A DNA stretch of 64,000 nucleotides from Pleurodeles waltl (lineage: Eukaryota > Chordata > Amphibia > Caudata > Salamandridae), in assembly GCF_031143425.1 (NCBI RefSeq), contig NC_090447.1, positions 131,769,106 through 131,833,105 of the forward strand. Reading direction: 5' to 3'. The number at the start of each line of letters is the position of its first letter. Position 1 is the first letter of the stretch. Below, piece after piece: positions 35,600 to 48,192 of the stretch. Both the position numbers and the translations under genes were made by a program. A model generated the notes under the pieces. It was not told the DNA's origin. It made no database searches and was given only the letters and a program-made list of their open reading frames with translations.

Positions 35600-36010
35600 G
35601 CTAAAAGTGGAGAGAGCTACCCAACCCCTTGGGCGCTCTCATCACTAAGGTAGAAGAATATGGAGAGACAATCAGCATTGACATGGCCAGTCCATGGGTG
35701 AATCTCCACCATGAGATGGACCACCTCAAGAGTTCAGGATTTTCACCCCTAATCTGCATGAGCCATTTGAGGTGCATGTGGTGTGCCTGAACCCGTAACT
35801 GAGTCCCAAACAGGTATGGTCTCAGCTCCTTCAGTGCCCAGACCCCAGCAAATGCTTCTCTTTCAATGGCACTCTACCTCTGTTCCCATGGAATTAAGCT
35901 CTGACTAAGGAAGGCTACTGCTTGGTCTAGGCCCTCCTCATTCAGCTGTGCTAAAACTGCCCCTATACCATGATCTGAAGCGTCTGTCTGCGCTATGAAT
36001 TACTTGGAGT
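35600..36010 (-). pseudogene. Gypsy RNase H domain
   Basis: Minus-strand reading gives QTDASDHGIGAVLAQLNEEG, then a SAIEREAFA-like block and LRPYLFG, the usual order of a Gypsy RNase H. Stops interrupt it (for example after the QTDAS region). It directly follows RT and runs up to the polypurine tract. In a live element it would degrade the RNA strand of the RNA-DNA hybrid. Confidence 0.75.
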
Positions 36011-37399
36011 AATCAGGGGCCCTGAGCACAGGTGCTGTTCACATAGCTTCCTTGATAGAATCAAAGGCTTTCTGGCAAGCCTCTGTCCTGATCATTAACC
36101 TCAGCTGCTTTTTCGAAGTAAGCTCAGTTAAGGGACCCACAATGGTGCCAAATCCCTTAACAAATCTCTGGTAGTAACCGGTGAGACCTAGGAAGGCCCT
36201 CATTTCATTTTGAGTTCTAGGTGGTTGCCAGGCCCTGATTGTTTCAATCTTGGCCTCGAGGGGCTGCATCTTGCCACCACCTACTAGGTATCCCAAGTAC
36301 ACCACGGAACCCTCCCCAATCTGGCACTTACTGACCTTGATTGTCAGGCCTGCCATTTGCAGGGCCTGGAGCACCTTTTGGAGGTGAAGCAGGTGTTCCT
36401 CCCAGCTGGCACTGTAGATGGCAATGTCCACCCTGTTAACCAACCGTTGGAAGGTAGCAGGGGCATTCCTCAAGCTGAAGGGCATCACCCGGAATTGGTA
36501 ATGTCCCTCAGGGGTTGAGAATGCAGACCTCTCTTTTGTCCCCTCAGTGAAGGTGATCTGCCAGTACCCTGATGTTAAATTAAAGGTACTTAGGAATTTG
36601 GTTGCGTCTAGCCTGTCAATGAGCTCATCAGCTCAGGGATGGGTGCTGCATCAGTCATAGTGACTTAGTTGAGACCTCGGTGGTCCACACAGAACTGAAG
36701 TTCTGGTTTGGTGCCTGGTGGGGAAGCCTTAGGTACCAGCACCACTGGTGTGGACCAAGGACTGTTAGAGGTTTAAATCACCTCTAAAGCTAGCATCTTG
36801 GCAACTTATTCCTTGATGCTGGGCTTCCTCCTGTTTGACAACCTGTACATTTTGTTATTTACTGGGGGACTGTCTTCCATGTCAATATCGTGGACACACA
36901 GATGTGTGATTCCAAGGGTGAGAGAAAACAGAAAGGATTACGGCTCCAGTAACTGGTAACAGTCACCTCGCTGGTCTAGGGTCAGGAAGTCGGAGAGGTT
37001 GACACCATCCACTGACCTATCACTCTCCTGTGCAGAGAGGAGGTCCGGGAGGGATTCACTCTCCTCCTCAACTCCCTCATCTGTCACTCGGAGCATGCTG
37101 AATTCCGACCTCTCAAAGTGAGGCTTTAGTCTGTTCACCTGGAGCACCCTTAGGGTGTTCCTAGGGGTCTGGAGATCCACTAATTAAGTGGCCTCCCCCT
37201 TATGCCCCTTTACTTGGTATGGGCCAGTCCAGCAATCCTGGAGAGTTATATTTTGTTGCCAGGCTGAAACTCCACCAGAGTGGCCTTCTGGTCATACCAC
37301 CATTTAATTACCTCTTGACGTGGTGCATCTGGTTGCGAAGGACCAACATGTAGCTGACCACATCCTGCGGGGATTATCAGGGAGGTTTCTCCCAACCCT
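36011..37399 (-). pseudogene. Gypsy reverse transcriptase with upstream linker
   Basis: After integrase comes a linker (LRVLQVNRLKPHF near 37130, then an acidic stretch DEGVEEESESL). RT follows from about 36900, with SPWSTPVVLVPKA, FCVDHRGLN and MPFSLRNAPATFQRLVN in order. The catalytic block is damaged. Sequence jumps from the RLVN helix to DIAIYSASWEEHLLH, so the residues holding the Y-x-D of YxDD seem deleted, leaving one Asp. The thumb and connection (GYYQRFVKGFG, LRAFLGLTG-type) are readable. Stops lie at about 36640-36780. Confidence 0.85.
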
Positions 37400-37692
37400 C
37401 CCTGACAATGCTTAGGGGTCCCCTGACAGGATAGCCATTGAGAGGTTCAAAGGGACTGAACCCTACCTCTTTCTGGGGAACTTCTCTGTAAGCAAAGGAA
37501 GGCATGGCAAGAGGACGTGACACTTACGCCTCATGGCCTCAGGTAGGCCTATAATCATGCCCTTTAAGGTCTTGTTGAATCTCTCCACTAGACCACTGGA
37601 TCGAGGGTGATAGGGTGTGGTGGTGAACTTGTACGTTACACCACATGCATCCCACATGCAGACCTGAAGTGAGTGCCCCTGTCAGACATTTT
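37400..37692 (-). pseudogene. Gypsy integrase core, C-part (after H2 insertion)
   Basis: Contains the second catalytic Asp in SDRGTHF (near 37672) and the Glu in SGLVERFNKTLKG (near 37590). It is separated from the first half by Harbinger H2. A small duplication near HVV / CGVTYKFTT disturbs the frame. Confidence 0.85.
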
Positions 37693-38473
37693 TGCCCTCA
37701 TTATGGCATTGGCGGTCAGCTGACTGCCACGCCGGCGATGGTGGTAGGTCCATCTCCAGGCTGGCAGTGAAGACCACCAAATTATGGCCATGGTGGTGAT
37801 CCCTGCCATGGACAGCCAATGTACCACCCAAACCACCAGTGAGGTCCGTCCACTGACCACGGCGGATACCATCTTCAGGCTGGGGGAACATCACACCCCG
37901 CCCACCATATTATGACATTGCAGACCACCAGGATTTCTGGGGCGGGACCACCGCCACCAAAAGCCTGATGGAAACAAATCATATAAGAGGGGACACTCAT
38001 CTCCAGGGCCACAGAGGAGTCTGCGGCCGCCATGGAATCCGAACTGGAAGTCCTGCCGATGCTGTACTACGCGATGGCAGTCTAGGAGCAGCAACGCCAA
38101 CGAAGACGAGGAAAATGAGTACAGCTGCCTAGCACACAAGGGAGGTAGGGGAGATTGACACACTCACATGCACAACACACATCATACACACACACACCGC
38201 ACACCGAGAACAATCTGCAGGGAAATCCTACAACAACATAAGCCAAAAGTAAAGAAAGACAGGACACATACCTTTGGTTCAACCTCTGTATTTTGGTGGA
38301 CCTGTGCCCACAACAAATGAAGCAACTATATGCATAGGGCCATTGCCCAGTCCAATGTTAGTTTAAAACCGCAGGCAACGTCAAAGGCACTTCTTGACTC
38401 CTTATAGCCTAAGTCTCTCCACTGGGTAGGGGCATCATGGTGATGGTAAGCAGGCACCTCAGTGGGTGGGGTA

Positions 38474-41400
38474 TTAAATTGGAGCTCTTGGGAGGGGGTC
38501 CTTGGACTTGGTTTTGGGAGGGGGCGGGTCCTTGCTCCATTGCTTAGGGGGCGGAGGTGGTTGCTTGGAGCAGGGGGCCGGAGTGCCACTCCTGTGCCAC
38601 TTAGTTGCAGGTGTAGTTGTGTCGCATACGCTCTCATTATCCTAATGAGACTACTGGATTTTTGAGCGGCAAGATCGTTTACAGTATGGGGGACTAAGTC
38701 TGACCCACGGCGAAGGACCCTTGTCACCCCAAATCCAGGGTAAGCTCCGGCTAACTAGCAGTGCCTTATCTTTTCCAAAGGGAAGAAACAATCGGGCAGC
38801 CGAGCGCATGACATCTCAGTGCTTCCCAGGGAAGTTGTGGTCATTCAGGTTACAACCAGTTCTCTCATACACAGTGCGGTCTCATATATAAAAGACAAAG
38901 GCAGTTTTGAGTTTTAAAGATTGGTTTAGTAAAACGACTGCATTTTAGATAAAAGACGTGAGCCGCAATAACCAGAACCATACAACACAGTAGGATTGAA
39001 ATAGTAACGAGGAGAGTGAAACATAAGAATAATGCTATCATATTGCAACTAGGTACGTTCTCTCTCTAAGTTATATTTTGAGCACAGCATGTTAAGCTCT
39101 AAGCCTGCCTTTCAGATTCCCCCGGGAGGACATCAACCCTCATACCTGAGCAAAAGCCTGTGTTCTGGATCAGCATCTGCAACAGGGCAGTCAGCATCTA
39201 GTTGTGGGTTCCTGGTTGGAATCTCCCTCTTACGTGTACTGGGACTAGAAAGTGTTTTTATACTATTGATGTGAACTAACACCCCAATGTTCCTGCGTAA
39301 GAATGTGTACTGTCTACGAACCATAAAGACTAAACTTCTACCACGTCTATCGGCAATGTACCAGACTGTATCCTTGACTGAAGCACAGAGTGAGCAAGAA
39401 TGTATTGTTTGTGAACACAGCGCTGAAGTAAGCTAAACAGTGTGATAGAAGGAAATAAAACAAGACCGTGAAACTGGTTATTGTAAACTAACAGTGCCAG
39501 GCTAAATAAAAGGCATCTAGGACAAAGTGCACAGAGGCCTAATACTTTAAGCAAACGCGCATAAAGCTACATAAAAAATGGCTAAACTACAGCTGTAGGG
39601 GGAGGAACAGGAGTGAACTGGGAGCTGGACGTACTGGGCTGGGGGAGAGGGATCTTCCTCTTACAGGCAGGATGGGGGAGGAGTGAAGAGGCCAAGGAGG
39701 GAAAGGAAAAGTTTCTTAGGTCCAATGGGGTGGGCTGTGGGAGGAGATTTTGGAGTGGAGGTAGAGGGAGTGGTTGTAGAGGTAGTACGTGTGCTGGATT
39801 TGGTTGCAGGTGTATGGACGGTGTGAGTGTGTGAGGTGGATGGCTGTTGGATGCCTGATTGGGAAAGTTTATATGTTTTTGGAGGGGGTGGCCAAACAGG
39901 GTGGGAGAGGACAATCAGGACAAGTGTATGTATGTTGTTGTGGTGTCTGAAAGTGAGGTGGCTATGCTGTATGAGGTTGTGATGGTGGTGACTGCACATG
40001 TGGTGAATGGGGGGCTAGTCTGTGTGTCTGCTGTTGTGGTGTTTGTGAGCAAGGCTGTACACGACGCAGGATCTGGGACTGAAGATGCAATGCTTGCATG
40101 TGTGAGTGTTGATGTGATTGTGAGGGAGGAGGAGGAGGGGAGACAGTGGAAGCAGTGACTGTTGTATGTGCTTCTGTGTGTGTGATTGTGAAGTGAAGTC
40201 TGGTGCCTGTGCTTGTCTGTGCAAGTCCTGTCTGTTGTCTTGGGTGCATGCTTGTCTGATTGTGTGCATGGAATGAGTTGGGGAACAGGGCTTTGGGACT
40301 AGGAACAGGTAGTTGGGGGTGGAATGGTAGAACCAGGAACACTGGCTGCTGTCAAAGAGTAGGCCAGAGCCTGAAATGATCTCTGTAGGGCAGCCAAGCC
40401 ACCGTGAATGCCCTTCAGGTAGGCATTGCATTGCTGCGTCTGGGATGCCAGCCCCTGGATGGCATTCCCTATGGTTGACTCCCTACAGAGATGGATCTCA
40501 GGAGGTCAATAGCCTCCTCAGCGAGGGCAGCAGGGCTAACTGGGGAATGGCCTGAGGTGCCTGGAGTGAAGGAGATGCCCACCCTCATGGGTGAGCGGGC
40601 ACAGGAAACTGGGTGGGGGGCTACTGGGAGGGTGGTGCTGGTACAGGGTGGCAGAAGATGTTGTTCCTGGGGTGGTGCCAGAGGGGTCTGCCACCACCAG
40701 GGAGCTCCCATCAGAGGAGAAATCAGAGTCTGTAGTCATAGCTCCTGTCTCCCCGTGGTGCACCCCTTGCCCGTCGGTGGACTCTGCCTCCTGCATCCAA
40801 TGGGCTGCAGCTCCCTGACTCGCTGGTGCCCCTGCTCCTTTGCCAGATGATGCTAATGCACACAAGGATAGGATAAGAAAAGGAGAGAGGGTGGGGGAGA
40901 AAGATAGAGAGTACAAGGTCAATCACAGTAACAACAGCACATATGGCATACACATCACAATCACTCCCCGGGACTAACACTGTGCAGCATTAACCACAAT
41001 GACAAACCATTAACTGGGAACAACAGCAAAAATGAACCCAAACACTTGCATCTGCACACCTACTGGGACTCACTAAGTCATGTCTGCCATGGTATGCCAG
41101 CTACTTACCAATACCAAATCTACATACCACCCTACATTGCTAAGCAGGACTCTACAAGATTAGCTAAACCAGCAAATTGGGGCATCCACTCACTAGAACT
41201 TTACACCCAAACACCATGGCAGGTAACAAAAAAGTATATCACACAGTCTGTACTCACCCCCTTGTGGCTGCTGTGCTGCCCTCAAGCGCCCATCCAACTC
41301 AGGATTGGCCACTGCAAGTATGCAGGCCATTAGTCGGGTCAGGGTCCGACGGGCACCCCTCCCTCGTTGGGAGGCCATCCCCAGCTTGGCCTCTGCGGTC

Positions 41401-41527
41401 TTCCGGGCCCACCGTCTCAGGTCCTCCCACCGTTTCCTGCAGTGGGTGCTCTTCTGGCTATGGACCCCAAGGTCCACACGTCCTTGGCGATGGCACACCA
41501 CAACCCTTTCTTCTGATGGACGCTGAC
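38474..41527 (-). pseudogene. H2 Myb/SANT-like gene with Pro/Ser/Thr-rich tail
   Basis: Exon 41527-41258 (acceptor CTATGCAG, donor GTGAGT) reads QKSTHCRKRWEDLRRWARKT, the recognition-helix half of a Myb/SANT-like domain, then RRTLTRLMACILAVANPEL. The second exon starts at 40852 (acceptor GTGCATTAG) with a consistent phase-1 junction. A frameshift occurs near 40620. A coherent part, LKGIHGGLAALQRSFQALAY, lies near 40400. The tail is very rich in Pro, Ser and Thr (39590-39990), is split by a 1-kb repeat, then resumes as KWHRSGTPAPCSKQPPPPP and stops at 38474. The first exon with the N-terminal helices was not found. Confidence 0.65.
38620..39591. repeat. Dispersed 1-kb repeat, copy 2 (possible solo LTR)
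   Basis: Matches 12739-13731. It starts TGTCGCATACGCTCTC and ends near AAACTACA. The candidate 5-bp flanks agttg and agctg match at 4 of 5. It sits inside the Pro-rich tail of the H2 left gene, and reading resumes beyond it, which supports insertion. Confidence 0.7.
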
Positions 41528-41994
41528 CTGCATAGGAAACACAGAGGAATTTACACCATGAACTCAACACTCTATTCTGTAACTGAAATGGCTTACATAC
41601 TGCATAGATCCCACATTAAGCCCACACATGACCCGTTTCTTGTGTTCCATAGACCTCCATGTTAACCAATGAAGAATTGCATGGTGGTGCAGACCGCCTT
41701 CCGCCATGATGCCAAATGCCAGTGGAGTGAGGTCACTTCCACCTGTCCCTGCATACAGGACAGGCGGTTGTCAATTCCTAATGCTGGTACTCATGGCGGA
41801 CAGTTTAATGTGCATTAATGGTATTGATGGTACACACCCAGAAAATTCCAGTCTGCTACATACATACCTGCCTTGTGTACTGTGATATTGTGTGTCCATA
41901 CTTCCTGTAGTCACACACATCTCATGTTTGGTTTACTTAGAAACCTACCACTGCGGAGGAGAGGCAAGCACCCGTATACAGACCCCTAACGGAC

Positions 41995-43016
41995 TTGGCT
42001 ACACTGCAGGAACGGCACATCATAATCACCTATCATCTGCACAGGGCCACATTTACTGAGCTGTGTCAACAATTGGAGACAGATCTGATTCCTGCTATCC
42101 ATAGCACTACAGAAATACCCCCAGCAGTACAGCTACTGTCAGTGCTCCACTTCCTGGTAAGTGGTTCCTCCAGGTGACTGTGGGCTTGGCTGCAGGAATG
42201 TCACAGCCAATGTTTTAGATTGTGCTTGGAAGAGTTTTGGCTGCCTTGCTAAAACACATGAGCAGCTACATCTCATTCTCCCAGAGTGAAGATTTGCCCA
42301 CTGTGTTGGCTGGATTCTACGCCATGGGACACATACTACATGTGTTGGGGCCATTGACGGGACCCATATTGCCTTACTTCCTCCCAGGGCAAATGAGCAG
42401 GTCTACAAGAATAGGAAGCGTTACCACTCTCTAAATGTCCAGATGGTTTGCCTTGCTGATCAATGCATCTCCAATGTCACTGCCAAGTTTCCTGGATCGG
42501 TGCATGATGCCTAGGATTTAAGGAATAGCAGATTCCCACAGGTGATGGCACGACTACAGAGGCAGAGAGTGTGGCTCACAGGTGTATGCCAACTGAAGTT
42601 GTACTCTGTGCCATTGTACATGAGTAATGTGTGTCCCTCACTACTTGCAGGTGACTCCGGCTACCCAAACCTGTCCCGGCTGTTGACCCCAGTGAGGAAT
42701 CCGAAGTCAGGGGCAGAAAATCAGTACGATGAAGCACATGGGTGTACAAGGAGGGTTATCAAATGCTCATTTGGTTTACTGAAAGCCAGGTTCCGGTGCC
42801 TCCATTTAACTGGTGGATCCCTAAGCTACGCCCCTAAGACAGTCTGCCAGATAGTGGTGGCTTGCTGCATGCTGCATGCTGCACAATTTGGCCCTCAGAT
42901 GCCATGTGACCTACCTGCAGGAGGAGGGGGGAGACAATGCACCTGTGGCAGCAGAGGACACTGTAGACAGTGAGGAGGAGGAGGAGGATGTGGACAATTT
43001 GACACATACAATATAG
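41995..43016 (+). pseudogene. H2 Harbinger transposase, degenerate
   Basis: Exon 1 starts in LQERHIIITYHLHRATF and includes VQLLSVLHFLVSGSS. After frameshifts the first Asp is kept in AIDGTH (near 42350), then RKRYHSLNVQ and KFPGSVHDA followed at once by a TAG. Exon 1 ends at 42581 (donor GTGTATG). Exon 2 starts at 42651 (acceptor TTGCAG) with the second Asp in GDSGYPN. The third acidic residue is Lys (RRVIKCSFGLLKARFRC, family Glu). A short duplication (gctgcat) shifts the frame near 42870 before an acidic EEEEED tail. Confidence 0.85.
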
Positions 43017-43325
43017 CAGTACTTCCACTGACACTCGGGTAAGACTGTACTTCTGGTCATATCTCCATTACAGTTAAGTGCTGTGTGCCTGATGCGTTGT
43101 GCCAAGCACTACCTTTACTTTTCAATTGACTGTCACTGATGCTTTCCCTTTTTGCAGATGTTGGTGTGGTCACAACTGTGTACTGATGTGATGACTACAG
43201 ACTGCTTACACACATTTGTTGGATGGATTCACATATTACAGGACATTTGCCCAGGATAATGCAGTTCAATACATTGCATATTGTTGTATGATAAAGCACA
43301 AATACTTCAGTTGTGCTCAAGGGTG

Positions 43326-43331
43326 TTTATT
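43326..43331 (-). terminator. PolyA signal of H2 right gene
   Basis: TTTATT reads AATAAA on the minus strand, about 240 nt past the stop codon of the minus-strand gene. Confidence 0.5.
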
Positions 43332-43570
43332 GAAGTGACAGACAGGATGTGATAGTGCAATACAGTGGGGTGATGGTGGACGAAAACTTCTGTGTAGTGT
43401 CCCACTTGGTTTGTAGCACAGGTTCATTATCCATGGGGCCATAGGAAATGGAGCAATGTCAGTCCAAAGTGAACAAGGTGATTCAGTGGCACACGAGGGA
43501 GACGTTCTGGAGGGGCTCATTTCCTGGCAGTGGTTTTGGTCCTGGCAACAGTCTCTGGTGTCTGTCTGGG

Positions 43571-44669
43571 TCACAGGAAATGTTTGCGGGGTGGTTCACC
43601 TTCTGCAGGGGGAGGGGTGCTAGTGACCTGTGAGTGATGTGGCAGGTCCTCCTGTTGACTAGCTGCAGCAGATGTTGTTGGCTGGTGGATAGACTGGCTA
43701 ATGGAAGGGGTCTGCTGGTGTGCTGTGTTCTCACACATCGTGTTGGACATGTCACTCTGCACCCCTGCAATGGAGGCTATGTTGGCATTTAGGCTCTGCA
43801 GCTGCTGAAGACCTCCTGGTGGTGTACCCTTTGCAGCCGCTGGATCTCCTGCATGATGGTAATCACCTGCCCCCATCCTGTCCTGGAATTGTTGGTAGGC
43901 CCCCAGGACATGTGTGAGTGCCTCCTGGGCAGTCAGTTCCCTGGGTCTAGCCTCCCCCTGGCACACAGCTAACCTCCCACTGGCCCTGCCCCCCTGTGCC
44001 TCTGTCCCCTGAATGGTGTTCCCACTCCCACTTACACTAGGACCTTCCTCGTCTTGCCTGTGTGCTGTTGACTCGGGTCCCTGTACAGGTGGAGACACTA
44101 TTGATCAATGTGTCCTGGAGACAGAGGTTTGGGGACGTTGGGTTGCTGCTTTGGTGTTGGAGTCGGATGGGGGGGCCCTGTGGTGGACTGGGTGTGGGAT
44201 GTGGAAGCTGACTGACCAGTGGTCCCAGATGGGCCAGGGAAATCATCCAGATCAGGACATCCAGAGTTGCTGTGATCACCTAGGGCATCTTCTGGTGGAG
44301 GACTGGGTTGCTGTGACACATGCTTGCCGCTGACATTGGCTGGGTCACCTGTGGACAGGTAAGTGATTTGTTACATTCATTGTCTGTCACATATTCAGAA
44401 TTTCTGGCTTTCCCTATGTGTTTGGTGTTGTCCTCCCACCTTTGGTTAGTGGATGGTGATGGATTGTGGGATTGGTAGTGCTACATGCTGCCCATGCATT
44501 CCTGTTGTGAGTTCATCCTGTCCACGATCCTCTGCCATAGCTCCATCTTCCTGGCAATGGATATCTGCTGGACCTGTGCACCGAACGCCTGTGGCTCTAC
44601 CCTGACGATTTCCTCCACCATCTCCCGCAACTCCTCATCTGTGAAATGGGGATTCGTCTGTGGGGACAT
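43571..44669 (-). pseudogene. H2 Myb/SANT-like partner protein
   Basis: ATG 44669 opens FTDEELREMVEEIVRVEPQA, then RKMELWQRIVDRMNS, the first two helices of a Myb/SANT-like (Myb_DNA-bind_5 type) domain. The third-helix exon is not seen. The second exon begins at 44348 (acceptor CTGTCCACAG) with an acidic/Ser/Pro block (SPPPEDALGDHS). After a frameshift near 44100 it ends in LTAQEALTHVLGAYQQFQD and QLQSLNANIASIAGVQSDM, a helical C-terminus, stopping at 43571. The layout resembles the H1 minus-strand gene. Confidence 0.7.
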
Positions 44670-44699
44670 TCCTATTGTGTGGTGGGTGTAGTGTGTGTG

Positions 44700-45242
44700 T
44701 TGGATGTTGGGGTATGGTGTATGGTGTTTGATGCGTGAAAGGTGAATAGGTGGCTGTGGTTTATGTGTGCATTTCTTGTATTTCCTTTTGCTGGCAAGGC
44801 ATAGTTAGTTTTTCGTGTTTGCAAAGGATAGTGGATTGCGTTGGGTGTGTTTTATAGTGCTGTTGTTGGGTGTGTATGGTGTGTATATGTGTCAGGTGTG
44901 GATTTTTTGATCTGGCCAAAGTTGCCCTCTGTTGGTGTTGGGTGTCCAATTCTACTGTGGCGGTCTGCACCGCCAATAGCTGACTGCAATAGAGTGTCCG
45001 CTGTGGTGAATCGTGGTCCATAATTTGGACGGCGGTGTGTTGCTGACATAGCGGGGAGGGTGGTGCATCTGACAGTTTTTCACCTCTGTTCGGTCTGGCG
45101 GAAATGCCATTGTGGCCAGTTTCTGTCGGTTTTGTGTTTGTGTGTCATAATCTGGCGGGCCGATTTCCGCCTTTGCGGCGGTCTGTTGGCGGCCATCACC
45201 ACTGCAGTCTTTGGAAAAGACGTCAATGTCATAATAAGGGCC
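44700..45242. other. H2 right subterminal region
   Basis: TG-rich promoter-side DNA of the minus gene, then a subterminal part with repeated ggcggtctg / cagaccgcc-like words (44955, 45175) leading to the right terminus. Confidence 0.5.
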
Positions 45243-45800
45243 TATGTCTTAGGGGAACCCCACACAGCTCTAGTCACCACAGGTGCAGTCACCGTCCTCA
45301 GAGGAATTGCCTATGGGTAGCATTTGGCATGGTCCACCAAGACCAGGATGAAACTGTTGCCTAGGGCTGTCTTGGGTCCAATGGACCAATGGCATTGATT
45401 CCCACCCTTTCAGATGGGGTGCCAATGACGGGAAGTGGGATCATGGGAGTATTCAGCTTTTTTCCTGGCTTCCCAATCGCCTGGCTGATGGGAGAGGACC
45501 TACAGATTGTAACTGAGGCTGTCTATATCTGGGGCCTATAAAAGTGGGTGACAAAGGTCTTGTCTTGCGCTAACTGTCCTGCCAGGGGTATGTCATGAGC
45601 CAAACGCAGTAGGAAGGCCCAGTAAGACTGGGGAACCACCAGCACAGGTGCTGCCCCAGTACCCGGAGCCTTGGGATCACTATATAGAAGATCATTCTCC
45701 CAGTAGATCAGGTGATGCCCGAAGGCTTCACCTGCTGCATGGGCTGAGGCCTGTTGCTTCAAGCCCTCAAGAGTGGGACACTCCTTCTGCACTTTGCAGA
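45243..45800 (-). pseudogene. Gypsy integrase zinc-binding domain and core N-part
   Basis: Minus-strand reading gives LVVPQSYWAFLLRLAHDIP, then HFYRPQI (H2C2 zinc-binding region), then LIPLPVIGTP-like and ERVGINAIGPLD. The first catalytic Asp of the core is Asn in this copy (GINAI). Then come WWTMPNAT / VDHA-like and TAPVVTRAVWGSPK, where H2 begins. Stops are present. In life it would insert the cDNA. Confidence 0.8.
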
Positions 45801-46480
45801 ATTACTCCCTGGTGGGCCCACCTGAACTTACCAACCAGCAAGCTCCGGCAGGTCACCTAGGGAGCACTGTCTTCCCTGGTTGGCTCAGGGGCCTCCTCCT
45901 CAGGGACCCAGTCAACCTCCACCATGGGAACTTCAGGGGCTGGTTTCCCATGCCCCTTGCCCCTCTGCTTGGCAGCTTTTTGGGCCATTCTGTCCTTGAC
46001 TCCCTTCCCATGCAGCTATGAACCATGTGGTCATGCAGCTCCACACAGGCAATCCCATCATCTCCAAAAAAGACCTGAGCTCTACCTCCCTCCAGGTAGT
46101 GTGCTCTAGGTCACTGCCGTGCAGACAATTTACAGGCATGGCAGGAAGCTACTTTCAGAGTACCAGAGACCTCCCCCACTCAGAGGGAACCAGAGTCACC
46201 AATAGATGGCACTCGTGATTGTCAGAGACTATGACTTGGTGGAATGTGCTTGGTAGGACCTACTCTGCTGCCAGCAGCTGACCCCTGACAGTAGTCATGC
46301 TGGCTCTTGTATCACGCAGAGCCTCTGCCCATTCATAGTGACGCACTGCCTATACTTAGAAGAATTGGCAGGCATGTGGGATTTTGGCACAAGGGTTAAC
46401 TCTGCCTGTTTCACAAAGCTAAATGGGACTACCTCCTCCCTGAGCGCTACACTAGCCAACCCAGATGTCTGCCCACCAGT
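45801..46480 (-). pseudogene. Gypsy protease region
   Basis: Around 46300 the minus strand reads ALRDTRASMTTVRGQLL, aligning with the aspartic protease active site normally DTGAS; Gly is Arg here. The rest up to the integrase is broken by stops, with long ORF pieces such as WREVELRSFLEMMGLPVWSC near 46060. Confidence 0.65.
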
Positions 46481-47557
46481 GGGGGGCTGTGCCCTCTTTG
46501 GACATTTGGAGTTGCTCTTAAAGTGACCATACTTAGAGCACTCTACACATTAGGGTACAAACCTTCCTGTCTTATGATCAAAGAACACTTTGTTCTTAGG
46601 ATCAGACTGTGACTGGTTACCACTATTCCCAAGAGAATTAGTTTGGGGGCCTTTTGAGAACTCAATTTTAGGTTTTGAATGCCCTCTTCCTTCTGTTGAG
46701 AACCACGACCACCTTTGTGGGTGTTCCCCCAAGATACCTTTTTGGACACTCTGATGCTAGCCCAGAGGTCGCCTCCTCATCAAGGCTCCTGGGATCAGTC
46801 ATCTTACTGTCAGCTAGGTGCTGGTGCAACTCTGTAAAACAAATACAGAGCATGTGCTCCCTCAGGATCAAATTGTACAACCCTACATAATCACTGACTT
46901 TGATGCCTCGCACCCAGCCATTCAGTGCCTTACTAGAATAATCAATAAAGTCTACGCAGAACTGGTTGGTGACCTTGCTACTGTCCCTGAATCTTTGGTG
47001 ATACTTTTCAGGGGTCATCCAAATTTGGCAATTAAAATGGCTTTCATAGGAGTGTACTTGGTCTCGTCTCCAACCTCGAATGTCAGAAGTGTGTCCCTCC
47101 CAAGTGTTGGCACATGTTTGCATAGGCCCACCCCCCAGTGCTCTTCAGGAACCCCATGGGCCCTCAGTGCAACTTCATAAGCCGAAAGCCACTTATTAAT
47201 GCCATCTCCCACCACATAACTTGGCACCAAATCTTTGGTTATACAAACCTTTTGTCTCCAGTAGGTCCTGTAGGTGTGCTGCCACCATCACTGCTGGACT
47301 TAGAGTGCCTAGACTTGAGCTCCAGCTCTTTCAGACTCAGTTTGTTAGCCAAGATAAGTTTCTTTTCAGCTAAACCCCTTTCAGCCTCAGCCTGCCTTTT
47401 AGCTCTCCTCTCCTCGGCCTCAATTATTAACCTTGCCAACTGCAGCTCAACTTCTCTCTTCTCCCTCCTTTCCTCTGCAGTCGGGCTGGAGACACTGCTT
47501 CCTGGTCTCGCAGGAGGACCAAATCCAGGGGTGTCATCCCCTACTGCTATTGGCAGC
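46481..47557 (-). pseudogene. Gypsy gag: coiled coil, SCAN-like capsid, zinc knuckle
   Basis: In order on the minus strand there is a charged coiled coil at 47440-47290 (RLIIEAEERRAKRQAEAER). Then a capsid segment at 47010-46740 reads TPEKYHQRFRDSSKV, then DYVGLYNLILREHML and ELHQHLADSKMTDPRSL. This resembles the SCAN domain, which is thought to have arisen from a Gmr1-like gypsy capsid. A zinc knuckle CVECSKYGHFKSNSKC lies near 46540. A stop or frameshift near 47230 breaks it. The N-terminus continues beyond the nested solo LTR, at 50270-50560. Confidence 0.8.
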
Positions 47558-47638
47558 TATTAGACTTGGCATCCTTGGCATGGTCTCCTGTAACTTTTTG
47601 CCTCTGTTTCCCAGGTTGTTGATGTGTGCTGGACTCTG

Positions 47639-48192
47639 GCGGTCATTGTGACCGCGGCGGGCGGCGGTCGCCGCCCGCCATGCGGTTACCGCCGAATGAC
47701 CGCTCCGCGGTCAAAAGACCGCGGCGGCCATTCCGGCTTTCCCGCTGGGCCGGCGGGCGACCGCCAAAAGGCCGCCCACCGGCCCAGCGGGAAAACCCCT
47801 GCAACTATGAAGCCGGCTCCGAATGGAGCCGGCGGAGTTGTAGGGGTGCGACGGGTGCCACTGCATGGATGCCAGTGGCATGGGCAGTGCAGGGGCCCCC
47901 AGGGGCCCCACGACACCCGTTCCCGCCATCCTGTTCCTGGCGGTAAAAACCGCCAGAAACAGGGTGGCGGGAAGGGGGTCGGAAGGGGGTCGGAATCCCC
48001 ATGGCGGCGCTGCAAGCATGGAGGATTCCCTGGGCCAGGGGAAAACCGGCGGGAAACCGCCGGTTCCCCTTTTCTGACCGCGGCTTTACCGCCGCGTTCA
48101 GAATCGCCCAGGAAGCACCGCCAGCCTGTTGGCGGTGCTTCCGCTGCCCTCCGCCCTGGCGGTCATGGACATGCCAGGGTCGGAATGACCCC
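47639..48192. mobile_element. GC-rich hairpin MITE, copy 1
   Basis: Inserted in the solo LTR; CTCTG occurs at both junctions (47634-47638 and 48193-48197). It consists of consecutive gc-rich stems, for example 48111-48142 (gaagcacc / ggtgcttc), 48037-48072 (ggggaa..ccggcgg / ccgccggttcccc) and 47680-47720. It is the reverse complement, in layout, of 55300-55928. The long ORFs on both strands (47624-48283) come from base composition and are not genes. Confidence 0.85.

Larger units (their letters stand above)
37693..45242. mobile_element. PIF/Harbinger transposon H2 (7.5 kb, three decayed genes)
   Basis: The termini are TGCCCTCATTATGGCATTGG on the left and, on the right, GTCATAATAAGGGCC, with flanks ttt and tat (one mismatch for a 3-bp duplication). 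It interrupts the Gypsy integrase ORF between the HATRYP-like region and SDRGTHF. It holds a transposase pseudogene (plus strand) between two Myb/SANT-like pseudogenes (minus strand), plus a 1-kb dispersed repeat inside the left gene. The gene content parallels H1, but the order and orientation differ. Confidence 0.8.
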